The notes under the pieces are model-generated. The model worked only from the letters and a program-made list of their open reading frames with translations. It was not told where the DNA came from and did no database searches. Shown here piece by piece: positions 39,701 through 53,900 of a stretch of 64,000 nt of DNA; positions within the stretch are counted from its first letter, which is position 1, and every line of letters begins with the position of its first letter. Where the stretch lies: positions 96,382 to 160,381 of the forward strand of contig SSBO01000015.1 in NCBI GenBank assembly GCA_005281725.1. The letters run 5' to 3'. The translations under genes and the position numbers were made by a program. This DNA comes from Wuchereria bancrofti (taxonomy: Eukaryota > Nematoda > Chromadorea > Rhabditida > Onchocercidae).

Positions 39701-42700
39701 AATTGTAATAAGAAATGATAAATAAATTTGTTTTAACTTATGAAATATCGTTTTTTTTTAAAAAAAAATGGCTCACGTGAACAAAAACCAGAAGCTTGTT
39801 CCGATAATTCAACTTAAATGCTTTTCTGAGAAGATTTTAGTATCTTTTTTTTTCTACAATATGTCAAAATAGTTTGTTAAGTGAAGTTAACAAAGTTTAA
39901 AGACCAGAAAATTTTTAATTTTCAATAAATTTCAATAAAAATTTCCAATAAATTGATATGTCTTCTTTTTTTCACCATTTTTCTCTAAAAGTATTTGCCT
40001 TATTGTTTCTTTTTTCATTTTAATTCAAAATTTTTTAACATAAAATTGCCACTTTTTTTATTTAATAAAGTTAATTAATTCTAACATTTACAATAAAAAC
40101 AAAAAAAAATATGTTCGTTACTTGAAAAATTTCCAATTTTTTGTTATTGACATATTGTTTTGGTGCTACTTCACCTTCCTTCATGTAATGACTACCAAAA
40201 TTTGCTAAAATGTTTTAAGTATTAAATTAATTCATAGCAAACTAGGTAATAAAAAAGGTAATTAGTTTAACCTAGGTTTATTGAGATATATCAAGCTGAA
40301 ATATATGACTGAAATAATCAATAATTAAAAATAAAGTGACAATGAAGCATTAAATAAATTGTTTAATTAATAAAGAAATATTAGAAATGCTTAATGAAGT
40401 ATTTACAAAATTTCAGAATGAAAAAATGAGAACACACCAAGAAAAGCACCGCTTTGAATACCGACAAAGGCTTTTTCGCATGTTAACGTATGATTGTCGC
40501 ATGAATTTAGCGACGAACTATTGCGACAAATTGCGTCGAAAAGTATTGTATTATTAAAAGTGCAATAAGAGCAAAGATTATCATTGCTTGTATTAATTAA
40601 TGCATATGCACTAGCGTGTAATAAACGATTATTCAGGTAGCATACTCGATGACTGCTAGAAATGACACTTTTCTCGATGACACCAGCAAAGATCGCTGCT
40701 ATCGAGAATAGCACACAAACTAAGGAAATCTAAATAAAAACAAATTTGAAAAATTGAATTTCATTTGTATTCAAAAGCATCATTTGTTTTCATTGAAGGG
40801 TTGACACATGTAAGTGATTATATTTGGAAGCTATTTAAGTTATTTTACAATTTAATTCTTCTTTCACTTTTAGTTTCGAGATATTTCAATATTTTTTGTT
40901 TTAAAAATATAAGGTAGTTAAAAAATTAAGTTTCATTATTCAATTGGGTAAATTAAAAAAGGTAATTGGAATATGAATTAAACCTAAATAATTAGAAAAG
41001 AGATAATATTGTCATTTCCGTTTTTTTAATGATTTCTATCAATAACTAAATTTTTAATTAAATAAACAATTATTAACCGGTGCAAAGAATTGTACAAATC
41101 GAACACCAAGTGCAACGACAGCAAATATCAGTAATAAAATGATAGTACCATAAACACGGTAATTATTAGACATCATTCCAACTAAGCCTAAAATTTAGCA
41201 AAATTATTTTAAAATTTACTTTTCTGATCGATAATACTCGCTAAGAACAGCAAATCTGACATGGATAATTTCCATTAATTTACACCATTTTAAATGGAAA
41301 ACATCTTTTATGTTTTCATTTTACATATATACATAAAATTCAAAATTGAATAAACAATTAGAAATTATAATAAGGACTAACCAGTATCATCGTGTATTTC
41401 TTGACCACCAATTGTCATATTTGGTGCTATGTATAGCTAAATTTGTAGTTTTAAATGAAATTAAATTGCAAATTTGATTAATTAATTTTTCAATTAAATT
41501 AATTAGACAAATCATATTTAAAGTAAACTTTTAAGGAAGCAAATTATTTTAGACTTACAAGAAATACTTCAACTGCTGCAACGATATACATAGCGCATGC
41601 ACATGCATTTCCCAAATAAAATAAAATGCCGACAGCTGTGCCAAATTCAGGTCCCAAATTTCGTGAAATCATATAATAGGTACCACCGGTTTCAATTACA
41701 CCGTTAGTTGCAACAGCGCTCAAACTGATAGATGTTAAAAAGGTCTATAAGCAGTTGAATTAAGCATAAATGCTTATAAAATATCAGTTTAAATTATTTT
41801 AAAAATGAAAAATTTACACATTTTGAATGTACAAAAATTTAATTATTTGATAAATTTCAGTTTATAAAAGAATTCAAATTTGTAACTTTTTTTTTTTTAG
41901 CAGTAGAGTAAATAAATTAGAAAAAAAAACTAATTTGAAATTAATTTTATTATAACAAATCGGTTAAAAAAAAAAAACTTTGGAAGATAATGCAATCTGT
42001 GTAATATTAAACTTTTCATTTTATTAATTCGTTTTTTATATAAATCTATAATTAATATTATTAAAATAAAACTTACACAAAACATGCATAGGAAAGTCAT
42101 TGTGATACATTGGCCAATTCCCATGACACCAACGATCCAAAATAATCGTAGGAACATGATAGCGCCAAAAATGTGCTGTATAGTTGGTAAATATACGCCC
42201 AAAATTGTGCCAAGATTTGCCTTAATAAAATAATTTAATTTAAATCATAATTTTATATGTATATAGTATGTAGAAATAAATGACTAAATTCATGAAAGAA
42301 GAATTCGATGATATTTGATTCGTTTTTTTTTTTTCTTTTCAGACTTCGTTTTTGTATTTAAATTTCATTGCAAAGTACTTTTTCATTCGTTAGGTACAGT
42401 ATCCTTTTTGTAATTAAAATTTGATATTAATTTCATTTTATTTGGTACAATAAATTGGTAAAGTTAACAATGAAAATAAAAATTAAAATATATAAGCTTA
42501 ATTAATATACAATTAACATTATCATATTATTGTTATCTGTTTGGACGTTTTTATTATTTTTTGAATATTATTGATCACATATTGATAGATAAAATTGAAT
42601 GCTATTATTATATTATTAGCATTATCATTATCATATCACTTTTGATACTAAAATATAATATTACTAAAATTTTTTTTTATTTTAAATTATGAGTGTTACA

Positions 42701-45466
42701 AAAGTTGGATCTTCTCAGCTACCAAAATAATATTGCTAAAACTTTGATTTTAAAACAAATAATTTTTCATCTCCCATTAATTTGATCTTAAATCTTCCAT
42801 TAATTAATTTTAGTATTAATTTAACCCTTAATTGATCTTTTATTAATAACTAACTATAGGAAACTAAAATCTTTTTTTTTTCATATTTATTATTACTCTC
42901 ATTTTATCCTTTAAAATTATCTGTCTAATATATACATATCATTTATTTTATCTGACAAACGCTTATTATTATATTAATTTAATAAGTTTTCTAATCATTT
43001 CACTTTTCAAATTTTTATTTAATCTTTCAAAATGGGTTTTGTTCCATAAAAAGTAGGTTAAGAAATAAATTGAAAATTTCACACCTTTTTTCGTACACAA
43101 TTATTGTCATTAACGTTTTGAACATTGAAACTTTTAAAAAAAGCCGTAATTAACGGAAGACTTTTATTTCCAGCATATAACGATAGTTCATTAGCAGCAG
43201 CAATACCTGTAATTTATGCATTTTTAGATTAAATGTATCCCTAATAATAAAGCAATTGAAAAATTTTATTTTAAAATTTTAATTTTTAATTAAATTCACG
43301 AAAAAGTTGACGAGAAAAAAGTGTCAAATAGTAACTAAATTTTAAGATTTGGGAAAAAAGAAATTTTTATTTAAAATTCCGGTTAAACAATTAATTTAAT
43401 CGTAACAATCAATGTGTGGTGAAATTTAATAAACAAATAAATCGAGAATGAATGAATGAATATTTCAAATGATTAATTTATATTTTTGTTTTCCTTCCCT
43501 TCTTCTAAAATATTTAAAAAAAAAAAGGAAAACTTACTTCCATCTAACGTACTATTAGTATCACAACACGGTGTTTTAGCGTGAACTTCTGCCTTTTTAT
43601 CACCACTCTCAATCCAAATTGTAATTTTTCCATTTCTAAAATATACGAATATTAAAGTTTACAGTTAGAATGAAATTGTATTTTAACATTTTAAATAATA
43701 TTGTTAGCAAATATTAATTATAATTCAGTTAAATTAAAGATTTAAAATGTTAAATTAAACACAATCTATTTTTTAATTTCTTTCTTTTCTCCCTTCATGT
43801 AATTCTAAAATTATTGTTATCAATGAAAATGTTATCAAATAAGAATCAAATTTGAAATTTGAATCAAAAATCACTTCTTTCTGACTTTAATAAAGCTTTT
43901 GATGAATTAAAATCAAATAATTATATAGCACAAATGATTTGCTTAAAACTAATATTAGAATAAGTATATTAAATGCGCATGTAATGCTTTTCAAATTAAT
44001 TCTTATCATTAAACTAATCAGTTCAAACTTACAATAAATATCTATGATCAATCGTTAATTTATGACAAAATTAGCTAAGCATTTTTCTGTAAAGCATTTC
44101 TCTTTTTCCTACATACTTTTTGAATTTTTATCAAATTTGCTTTTCTTTTTCTTTTTTGTTTACCGCTTACCGAAATATTAATTAATACGAAAATTAGCTG
44201 ATAAGATTAACAAATATTGATGCTAATGTGTTCCTACAATAGCTAAATGAAGCCTTGAAAAACAATATATAATGCAATCCACGAATTATCATTCATTTCA
44301 CACGGTGCAGTTTATCAATTATCACTGGAACTTATTGATGAAACAAATTGTTATCACATTTATTAAACATTTATTCTTCTTTATTTCTGCATAAGACAAT
44401 TTTTTGCACTGTCTGAAAAGTTGTATAATGCAATTTTTCATAAATATATTTATGATTTACTGATAAAATATAAATTCTACCTTTTTTTTTTTCATTTTTT
44501 TTAAAGCTTGCTTAATTAGTTAAAATCTTAAAACATAGTTATTTTCTAATACATGCATGAAGCATATACCATGATGAATAGTCGATAAATAATTAAATTT
44601 TATAGTGATAATAAATCACTATAATTATAATTAAATTTTATATTATAGTGGTAGGTATAGTAATAATGCTTGCATTATTGATCTTTTTTTCTGTTCATGT
44701 CTATAATTAATTAAAAAAAATTGATTCAATTAAATTAAGGGAAATTTTTATATTGAGACTAATACACCGAGTTACAAATTCAAATATTCATGGATAATTT
44801 TACTATGGAAAAGAAATTATTGTCAATGCAAAGGCAATAAAATAATTAATTGACAAAATAGGGAAAATATTTGATAAGGAATAATTATATCATAAATAAT
44901 CAGTCAAATATGATTAACATTATTTTCTGATGAAAAAAAACACTTTATTTCCAATTATTTTAATTAAAACTGCATTTTAATTAAAATTGGAGTTGGGAAA
45001 GTTTATTTTAAAGATTTGATTAGATACCATGGAAAGTTTATATTTTGAAAAATCATTGAAAATGAATGCCATTTTTTTTTTTGAAAAATTTATGCACTTA
45101 AAAAGTTTATAGCAGTTGTGTGTCATTTTCGATATATTAAAACAAGAAATAGAAATGTTTTGAATTGTGAATTGTTAAATTGCAGACGATTGAGAAATAT
45201 TTGTTTTTTTGATTTGAATAAGTTATTTATTTCTTACTATTTAGAAATTCCAGTAAAATAAGCTATCAATTATATATAGCCAATTCAACAACAACTTTTA
45301 ATCATCAGTCTTAATTCATTTACAGACTATTTCAATTTTTTAATTTTTAAAATTTTCCTAGTCAAAAAATTGAAAAGAAAAATTGCATAAATTGCATGTA
45401 AATCGATTATCTCTTATAAGAAACTAAAAGAAAAAAGTAAAGAACTTACTCTGATTGAACAGACAT
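33744..45466 (-). CDS. kcc: K-Cl cotransporter of the SLC12 family (KCC type, 24 exons, ~1077 aa)
   Basis: Electroneutral K+ and Cl- exporter in the plasma membrane, setting cell volume and neuronal/epithelial chloride. Exons (minus strand): 45450-45466, 43538-43635, 43085-43206, 42077-42220, 41559-41744, 41382-41436, 41078-41187, 40438-40729, 40122-40204, 39542-39623, 39169-39279, 38683-38823, 38467-38563, 38123-38299, 37804-37909, 37160-37465, 36505-36721, 36196-36362, 35914-36037, 35420-35514, 34789-34840, 34564-34654, 34119-34260, 33744-33962; all phases agree. KCC rather than NKCC marks: [38 protein letters not shown], the large cysteine-rich extracellular loop between TM5 and TM6 (40438-40729; six cysteines and four N-glycosylation sequons), [45 protein letters not shown], and the terminal [13 protein letters not shown]. 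The 17-nt first coding exon and start are the least certain part. Confidence 0.96.
35319..35355. repeat. Perfect 14-bp inverted repeat in a cotransporter intron
   Basis: TTTTAGCACAACAA (35319-35332), 9-nt loop, exact reverse complement at 35342-35355. It lies in the intron between the exons 35420-35514 and 34789-34840. TTTTAG at its edge also resembles a splice acceptor on the plus strand only. Confidence 0.75.
38821..39125. repeat. Three ~100-bp tandem repeats spanning a 3' splice site
   Basis: Copies at about 38821-38920, 38921-39020 and 39021-39125, period 100-101 bp, marked by TATAAATATAATATGTAAGA at 38851, 38951 and 39052. The repeat begins inside exon 38683-38823 and includes its acceptor, so the acceptor (minus strand TTTAAG|GCC) is copied twice further upstream in the intron. 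Confidence 0.85.
44601..44623. repeat. 9-bp inverted repeat in cotransporter intron 1
   Basis: TATAGTGAT, 5-nt loop, ATCACTATA. A second imperfect inverted repeat (AATTAAAA arms) lies at about 44949-44991 in the same 1.8-kb intron. Both are minor. Confidence 0.55.
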
Positions 45467-46717
45467 ATTGCTTGCAACGAAATGACAAATAACTGATAAG
45501 GAACACTTTAGAAGCGTCTTATCAACTATTCAGGATTTCTTTTTTTTTTTTTTTATGGGAAATGTAATTTAGTTATTACACCTACTAAACGTTACTATCT
45601 AAGTTATTGCTATACTTGCTTTTATCTTTAATTATTTAGTAATAACGATTGTTCAATGTTATCAGTAAATATCAAATTTAATCAGTGTAACTTCGAAATA
45701 TTTGGTGGAATTTTATAAAAATCGAGAGTTGCGGTAATTATAGAAACATACTTTTATCAATATTTGACCACATTTTTGAACAGTTAAAATTTATAGAATT
45801 GTTTGTTAGCTCTAAATATGACTTCAAAAAAATGCCAAGAAACAAATCCTTTCTTTTAAAGCCAAAAATAAAAAGAGACACACTTAAATATTGCATAAAT
45901 AATACATATATTTATTTATTTACTTCTTATTTATTTATACCATTTACTTACTTCCTATTCATTTATTTACCAACTTGTTTATTTATTTATCTATCCATTT
46001 GTTTTTATTTGTTTATTTAAGAGTGAAAAAACACAATAAAGTAAAATAAGTTAAAAGCACATGAAAGCAATGACAGTTAAAAAAGTATGTGAAATAAAGT
46101 TTAAATGACAAAAGTGACATAAGAAAGTTAATAATAAAATATAAACATTAGAGTGAGATGAATAACATGCAAGATGCAAAATAATCAAAAGATTGTTATA
46201 AAATATGTAAGTAATTTAAATAACGGAAAAATATACAAAAATTTAAAGTAAACAAAAAGCACTTATTATAAAAAACAATGCAAATGGCACAGAAAACAAC
46301 AGAAAATAAGTGAAAAAACATTCAAAAAGTCAAAGTAAGTCATGAAAAATACAAAAAGACGAGAAAAAAGTTTAAAAAAAAAAAACGAATAAAATATCAT
46401 CTCAAAATTATCCATTTGAGTGGACAAAATAAAGAAGTAAGTGAATGAAATGAAAAAGGAATAGTTAAATATTTGAAGTGATTTAAAAGCAATCAAAAAT
46501 TAATTATTTATCAGAAAGTTGAAATACAGTCTGAAAAATGAAACAGCTTATCGAGAATTTAAAACCAAAACTCAGATAATGAATGTAGCTTTTTGATGAT
46601 TGATTTGGAATAAATTCTTGTCTCAACAAATCTGTAACTTTTATTTAATTTACTGCTGGCGTTCTTCTCCACAAAATTCGCTCAATGAGAAAAATACGAA
46701 GCTATTAAATAGACGCA

Positions 46718-46786
46718 GCGCTAATTAACATTCCTTAAAAGCGCTAATTGACATTCCTTAAAAGCGCTAATTGACATTCCATAAAA
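46718..46786. repeat. Three tandem 23-bp repeats
   Basis: Units at 46718-46740, 46741-46763 and 46764-46786 begin GCGCTAATT and end in A-runs. Unit 1 differs from the others by A for G (TTAAC/TTGAC) and unit 3 by one base near its end. GCGC is rare in this window. Confidence 0.85.
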
Positions 46787-48059
46787 AGGCAATTTTAGCA
46801 ATCTTTCTCAAATGATTATTTCAAATGCAAAACTCTGATAGCGCTCAAATTCAAAAATTACTAATAATTTGTAGCATTTCAAAAAGAATTACATGAATCT
46901 TATCGATAGGATCAGTATTCTGAGTGGCTGACAAATCTAAGTAAAATTAATTTATAACAAATAATCGATATATGGCTAAATAAAATTAACAATCCATCAA
47001 CATACTGTGTAAAAATTACAGTAAAAATTAAATTAATACTAGAGTATTTAAATATAATTAATGGAAAACAATATGCCATTCAATAAATAAATTCCAATTA
47101 CTTTGAAAAACCCAATAAACTTAAAATAAATTAAGAAAAACTTAAAACTATACAATATCAATTAATTGTGAACTTATATCTTTCTTCTAACTAAATGAAA
47201 TGATATCAGTCGGTCAAATCAAACTGCCTTCAAAACAATCCTAAAATTTCAACTTTGTTCAGATCAACGCTTCAGGAAATGAATTCAGCACTGTCATAGT
47301 TAAATTTTGAAAACCCATCCGTTTTCTATTACGACGTCACCCATGTTTGCTCAATTTAAAAAAAAAAAAAAAAAACTTCAATTCTGATGCCATACTTTTA
47401 ATATCATTGTCAACTATGTCGCATGTCGAATTAATCAGTGTCAAAAGCTCTTATATCTAAACAAATTTGAAGTGAACGATAAAATTACTGCAATTCGAAG
47501 TTCAAAGGTTAAGCAATTTAGGTGGCTTTTTAGGGAAAATGGAAATATCTATTTGAACATTGAAAAGTATTGTTCACATTTACTAATTAATTAGATCAGA
47601 ATATGACCAATTGCTAGTTTATCGTTTTTGATCTCTCTATTTAAAATGTTTCTATAGGATGCAAATTATTTAACCAGGAAGATTTACACAATCTTAAAAG
47701 ATTTTTTTCAGGTGACAAAGTTCGATGTCACTTTTTCACAAACTGTCGCAAATTGAAAAAAGAATTATAAATCGATTATATTAAGTATAATATAATCCGA
47801 TACTCACATGGATATAAAGCTATGTTTTACTCTTTTGTTTCTTACCTGACAATGTGTCACGTATCACGTGATAAAGGTATTTTACGTAATAACAATTTAA
47901 GGTCATTTAATATTCCCTTGCAACATATACGGCATATATTCATTACTTTGAAAAATCTAATAAACTTAAAACAAATTAATTAAAATAGGAAAGTAAATGT
48001 ATCGTAATGATGATTAATTCAAACGAGGAATTAAAAAATTAACTCAGCAACGATAAACA

Positions 48060-48240
48060 AAACAACCACCTGCTCACTCCGTCAACGCGTCAACAAACTT
48101 CCGCCCATTGCCCTTCACATCCCATTTACCCGCGCCCATGGCTTGTGTCAGTTACAGTAATCGTTTCCCTTTTCCTTGAATGAAAGCAAAACACGTTCTA
48201 TCTGCGTGACATTTCGTGACGTAGTTTTGTTGAATTATCG
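48060..48240. promoter_or_regulatory. GC-richer promoter-like patch
   Basis: Markedly richer in C/G than its surroundings, with ACGCGT, CCCGCGCCCATGG and CRE-like GTGACGTAG near 48220. It lies between two divergently transcribed genes, 2.6 kb from the cotransporter start and 2.7 kb from the SET gene start, so it may serve either. No direct proof. Confidence 0.3.
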
Positions 48241-50920
48241 AAAAGTGAAAGTATTGGAAGTGGATCTGACCAATTAGTATTAATTAGTCTAATTATTTGT
48301 TATGCAAATTTGGCATAAAATCATTTATCGTGCATTCTTGTTCAATATTTTCCTCCGAAATGAATATAAAGATTGATTTTATGACAAATAAAATTGGTAA
48401 GTGACAAACAGATTTTAAACAAATTACTGGAAAAAGTAACTTTTTAAAATGTCACATCCTTTCAGTATAAGGTCAACATGCTAAGTGAAATTCAATAGTC
48501 TGAAATTTAGTATATTTTAAATAAAACATTTCATTAATTTACATGAATTAAAAGAAAAATAAAGTCATAAATGTAAATAAATAATTTCTTTTAAGATGCA
48601 TCGTTATCACAGAATGATTGAAAAATTGAACCTAACAATTTCAAATCATTCATACAAATAAATTGACAAACAACCGGAATTCATAAAATTTAACTGTAAC
48701 ATTTTGTTTGCATATAACAATTTAGCGATAATCTTTCTAGCACAGATATCAAATATTGAATTAAACACACACTGAACTGAAAATTTAATCAAAAATGTTT
48801 CTTACTCATATTCAGCAAGAATAGAAACTATAAATTTTAGTTATAATTTTTTGCATTTTTAAAATTATTGTTAAGAAAGTGTTAGAAAAAAAATTATGTT
48901 CCATTCTATAAAATAAACTGAAAATGTCATTTTCATTTTTTTTTTTTGCTAATTGCTATTTGTGCAGGATGAACGCATAACACTCACTGATAATCACGCA
49001 GAATTGTGTGCATAATCAGTTATAATAATTTTGTAAATTTTTTTTTTGTAAAATTCGTTCATTTGACAAAGATAATAATTGTGTAAGAGTAATGGTAATT
49101 AATCATGCAGAATGCAAGTGCCACCAATTATACAAAACGATAAAGTCAGATTGTTAATTTCATTTTTGAAATCTTTTATGCAAAATTTCAGATCCTGGAA
49201 ATTTCCCGATTAAAAGGAAATCCGTGAAGCTTCTCTGAGATTTCCCAGTAGTAATCTAAGCTTCAGAAATGATAAATATACTATTCCAAATAAAATAATA
49301 CTTTTTTATTTTTTAAATTTACAAATTATTTAAACTTTGTTATTTTTAATAATCCTCAAATTATTTACAATTTGCTAGTCCAATGAGCTTTTTTTATGAA
49401 AGTTTTGTGTACTTATTTCGTTTATTTACGTTAATTAGCAAAAGTTGTTAGCCTTCTAAGAAGCTAACTAAGCGTGGGATACTAATTTTCAAAGCGATTC
49501 AGGCGGGCCTTTTGACATTTTCCTGGATTTGTATAGCCTTAGACGAGTATGGCGTGCGTGGGAGTCCTATATTCGAAAATGACGTAAGTGAGAAAAAAAT
49601 GAAGGGTAAATGATCCATCCATTTTTCTTGGTTTATGATACCTTTATAGGTTAATATGATTAGATTATTAAAAGGTCAGTCAATTGTTCAATGTTGAACC
49701 TGAAATCTGATAACGAGTACCACTGCTGGACAATACCTTATCCCTCACTACCCTCTGTCTCTCTCTCTCTTCCTTTTTTTATCACTCATAGATCTTAAAA
49801 CACTACACGACACTTACTATACCCTCTCGTTGTAATCGTATTTACTATATTTTATTTTCACATGATTGAAAAGTCAGACACTGAGAAGTGCATATTAATG
49901 CGCGACTGTATTTAACTTATCACTTTATTAGGTAAGTAATTGCTACGACAAACATTATCAATCTCTAATCATTCTATCATTGAATCACTTGAAAAACGTC
50001 TATCTGATCTTTCTACTACTTTTATTTACAGAACAGTAATACTGCCACTTCTGTTTTGATGATATCTTAAAATATGGCATCAAGTTTGTTTACTTTTTTT
50101 GCGTTTAATTTCTTTCTTTCTACAATAAATGCATTGTTAGGAAGCATACCGCTAACGACTAATATGTTTGATGTTCAGTTTGTTTTAAAGTTTTATCCAT
50201 TAGTAAATATTAGTAGAATCACATCAGATCGGTATTGGTGATATTCTTTGAGATCGAAGCATTGTATGAATTATTTTCAATTTATTATCTCAAATTAATA
50301 TAAGCAGCACATATATAGCAGTCTTTATTAATGATGAAATATTAGCAATATTCCATTGGAATTATTTCTTACTCTACTAATATATTTATAATGAGCATCA
50401 ATTAAGTCATTATTTGTTTTGTTAAGGTGTTAAGAATGCTCTTTTATGTCACATTTTTTACTTCTAAGTTTAATGTTCTATTTGCATAGGGTAGTAAAAA
50501 TAATTCATTCATATATAAAAAAGGAATACGAGTAAATTGGTTTGAAAATTATAAAAATAACTAAACATGGATAAAAAGTGTTTGAAATTATGCATCGACG
50601 TTTATTCGGTCTTTGAATCTAGGCAGCTGGAACTAAAACACATTGAAGTAGGTTGAAGTACAAACGTAACTAACTTTTTGTGTTATATTGGTCATTAGTT
50701 AAGAGAATAAAAATTTATACACTTTTTTTTTCTTTTTTTTTTTTTTTGAAAGCTGATTGAATTGCTATGTTTTCCTCACACATTCATCATTACTTACTGT
50801 TTGCTATTGGTTTAGTCCGTAATATTCATATGTGTTAATTCATTTTTTTTTTTATTCGTTTATCATAATTGATATTAATTCATCCTGATTTCATGTGATA
50901 TTTACAGAAACACTATTTCA

Positions 50921-50937
50921 TTTTTAGCGAAAAAACA
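50921..50937 (+). promoter_or_regulatory. Probable trans-splice acceptor of the SUV39-like gene
   Basis: TTTTTAG ends at 50927, ten bases before the ATG at 50938. This is a strong nematode-type acceptor in the right place for a spliced leader; it could instead be a cis acceptor after a non-coding exon. Confidence 0.5.
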
Positions 50938-53900
50938 ATGGAAAACGAGAGCATATCTGAAAATTTGAAATATTCTTCTAATAGAGCAATTGTTTCCCAG
51001 AAAAAAATCAAAGAAGTGGTAATTAGTTAATCGTCTTTTAATTAGTTTGAACTTAATCTGTTCATTGCCTTATTTAGTTTCTCAATTTATGAAACTAATC
51101 TGGTCAATTTTTATTTGTGAGTTTCTGATTTATGGAGGAATTTAATTTTTCACTTTAATTTCATCCATTTATGTTTGCAAAATGAGAGTCTACCGGATCT
51201 CAAATGTAGGTTAAGCTTATCATCTATCGATATCATGTCAGAAAGTGATGGAAAATTCTTACAGAGAGCTCGTCAAAAATCAGAAGCACCACAAAATAGT
51301 GCATATTGTTTTCGTCATTATTCACGAGCAAGACAGATAACATTCATAAATGAATTAGCAGTTAGTAAATCAGCTGCTACAAATCGGAGGCGTAAGTGGT
51401 TTGAAATCCATCCATGGCCAAAATCACCGGTTGGGGAAGATGATAGTACTGAATATTTTAAAAGAAGGTTCGGAATCAAGAATTTTATTGTTTTGAAGGA
51501 TATTATGGAATACAGACTAATCAAAAGAGTGCGAAAGTTCAAGTTAATCGAGAAAACGAGCAGTATTTGAAATCAGTAATGATTAGTGGATCGGATCTAT
51601 ATCAGAAATATGGACTTATTATTGATGAGAATGATTGTAGTGAAACTATTTCTGAAGCGGTACAAGGAGGTTTGCCGAGGAAAGAACTTTCACTTTTGCG
51701 CATTATGCAGAATAAAGAAGCGCTTATGGTATCGAAAATGCGACAGAAAAGATTACCATTGCAATCTTATGAAAAGAGAGAAGCATCTTCACATTACTTT
51801 ATTTCTTGGAAGCACAAGCAAAAATATTCATCATCACCGGATATATTTGAAAGAGATTCTTCGAGCGATGTATTGGATTCTCATAATTTGGTTCGTTTCT
51901 TTTGACCTTCTTGTCTTTCGGCTCTTAGATTTTCCTATTTCATACAAAAAATCAGCTATACTGCATTAATGCTGCAATCCTATTTCTACATGATTCAGAA
52001 TTCTGGACTAACATCGGAAGAGTGGTCATCGTTATCAACAGCGCTTCAAATAGTAGGAGATGAAAGTTATGAAAGTTCTGATGATGAGCAGGAACCAGTG
52101 ATAGATTTTGGTAGGGACGAAAATGGAATGTATGAAGTAGAACGTATCCTTGCCAAAAAAAGATTGAAGGTATTTTCTAAAATTTTTATTTGTTATAGCT
52201 GTTTTATTTGCAGTTACTTCATTCTTTTAAATTTTCTACCATAATCATATCCTTCATTATCTGTATATTTTACTATTATTACAAATATGATTTTGAGTTA
52301 TTCAGAATGGTAGATGGCTTTATTATATCAAATGGGTTGGATGGCCTTACAAGCGAAGTTCGTGGCAAGCTCGATCTACGTTTGGGAATATGTCTGAAAC
52401 GGTAGGTAGTGGTTAAATGTTTGAAATTAACAATTTAAAGGAAAGAACTAATGGATTTAAAAACTGAGGTATGGTTAATTGTTCAATTACTACAATTACT
52501 TGATCATTATAAATCCCGCTTGACGTTTTCAGATAGAGGAATTTCATGATCGGGAAAGAGCACTTTCAGTTGTAGTACGTCACGAACAACAGTGGTCGGA
52601 ACTGAGAAAAGTATCACAGTTACACAGTCTTATGCGGTGGGAAAATGAAATTAATACTATTTTACGACAGAACGGACAGCAAATCCTATATATCCATAAC
52701 GATGTCGATTATACGAGGCGCAGGCGTGATTTCAAGGTTCGCATTCAATCATAATTAAACTTCGTATGATATAATTCCCATTATTATCTTTCCTTTTTGC
52801 CGTAAGGATATTGCTTTTTTTATTTCTGATTTTGGAGTTACCTTTTTTATCATATTCTCTCTCACTCCCTCTGTTATATATATATATATATATATAATTA
52901 ATACAATACTCGATGATATTTTTGTCCATTATAAATTCTACGAAGGTGGTTGACTACTTTGACATAAGTTCGTGAAACCATTTGAATCATAACTTTTAGT
53001 AAATGCTTATTCTGTTTCTTCGGTCTTTTTTTCTCAAAGTTGTTGTAGTATATCACGGCAAATAAGTGGTCAGCTGAAGCAGAAGCATGCATGAACTCGA
53101 TGGATTGTACTCTTGAGAGGTGTACCTGTGAGACGAGAAAATGCGGTAGTGGAGAAAACTGTTGCCCAGCGGTAATGTGGATTAATTCATTATAAATAGA
53201 AATTTTGATTTGCCGAAGTTCCCAATTGACATTTTTTTCTATTTTAAAATATTAGATAATTAACGACTAATAATTACCACAGATCGGAAAATCAAAATTT
53301 TATTACACAAAATATCGGCGTATTCGTTCAAGCTTCTATAAAATGTTGAGTGAAGATCTTATTGTTGAATGTTACGCTTGCCGATGCTCCGATGATTGTC
53401 CAACAAAAATAATTCAAGTTTGTTTTTTCAATTATTTATGAAGTAAAAATGTTATACTTTTTGTAGGTAATAATAATCTTTTTGTAGAATGGACGTCGTT
53501 ATAAAGTGGCAATAGTTCGTACGGAAACTCGTGGTTGGGGCATTTTTGCTTTGGAAGATATACCATCAAATGTATTTGTTGTTGAATATGTCGGGGAAGT
53601 AAGTATAAGATTTTGATTTTGCAATATTCAAAAGTTTTTTTTTTTTTAATACATGTTCAAAACATCGAAGTTTTTTAGGTACTGACCATCGCTGAAGGTG
53701 ATTCTCGTTACGATAGCATGTATCAGTTTGAGCTGAATGGTTACAATGAAATAAAATATCTGATCGATGCAAAATATTACGGAAATGAAGCTGCTTTTAT
53801 CAATCATTCCTGTGATCCTAATTTAGTTGCTGTTCGTGTCCGGGTTGAGTGCCTCGATCAATTCCATCGAATTGGACTTTTTAGCAAGTGTCGGATTTCT

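Larger units (their letters stand above)
45467..50937. other. Intergenic between divergent K-Cl cotransporter and SUV39-like genes
   Basis: A head-to-head region that should hold both promoters. Low-complexity TTTATTTA runs (45900-46020) create a false open frame; 46266-46496 (-) is likewise unsupported. A 23-bp tandem repeat and two GC-richer patches are listed separately (48060-48240; the other is at 49490-49570 and not separately called). No coding exon seen. Confidence 0.5.

Noticed and set aside
45799..46020. 73-codon frame (+)
   Set aside because: Translation of TTTATTTA low-complexity DNA.
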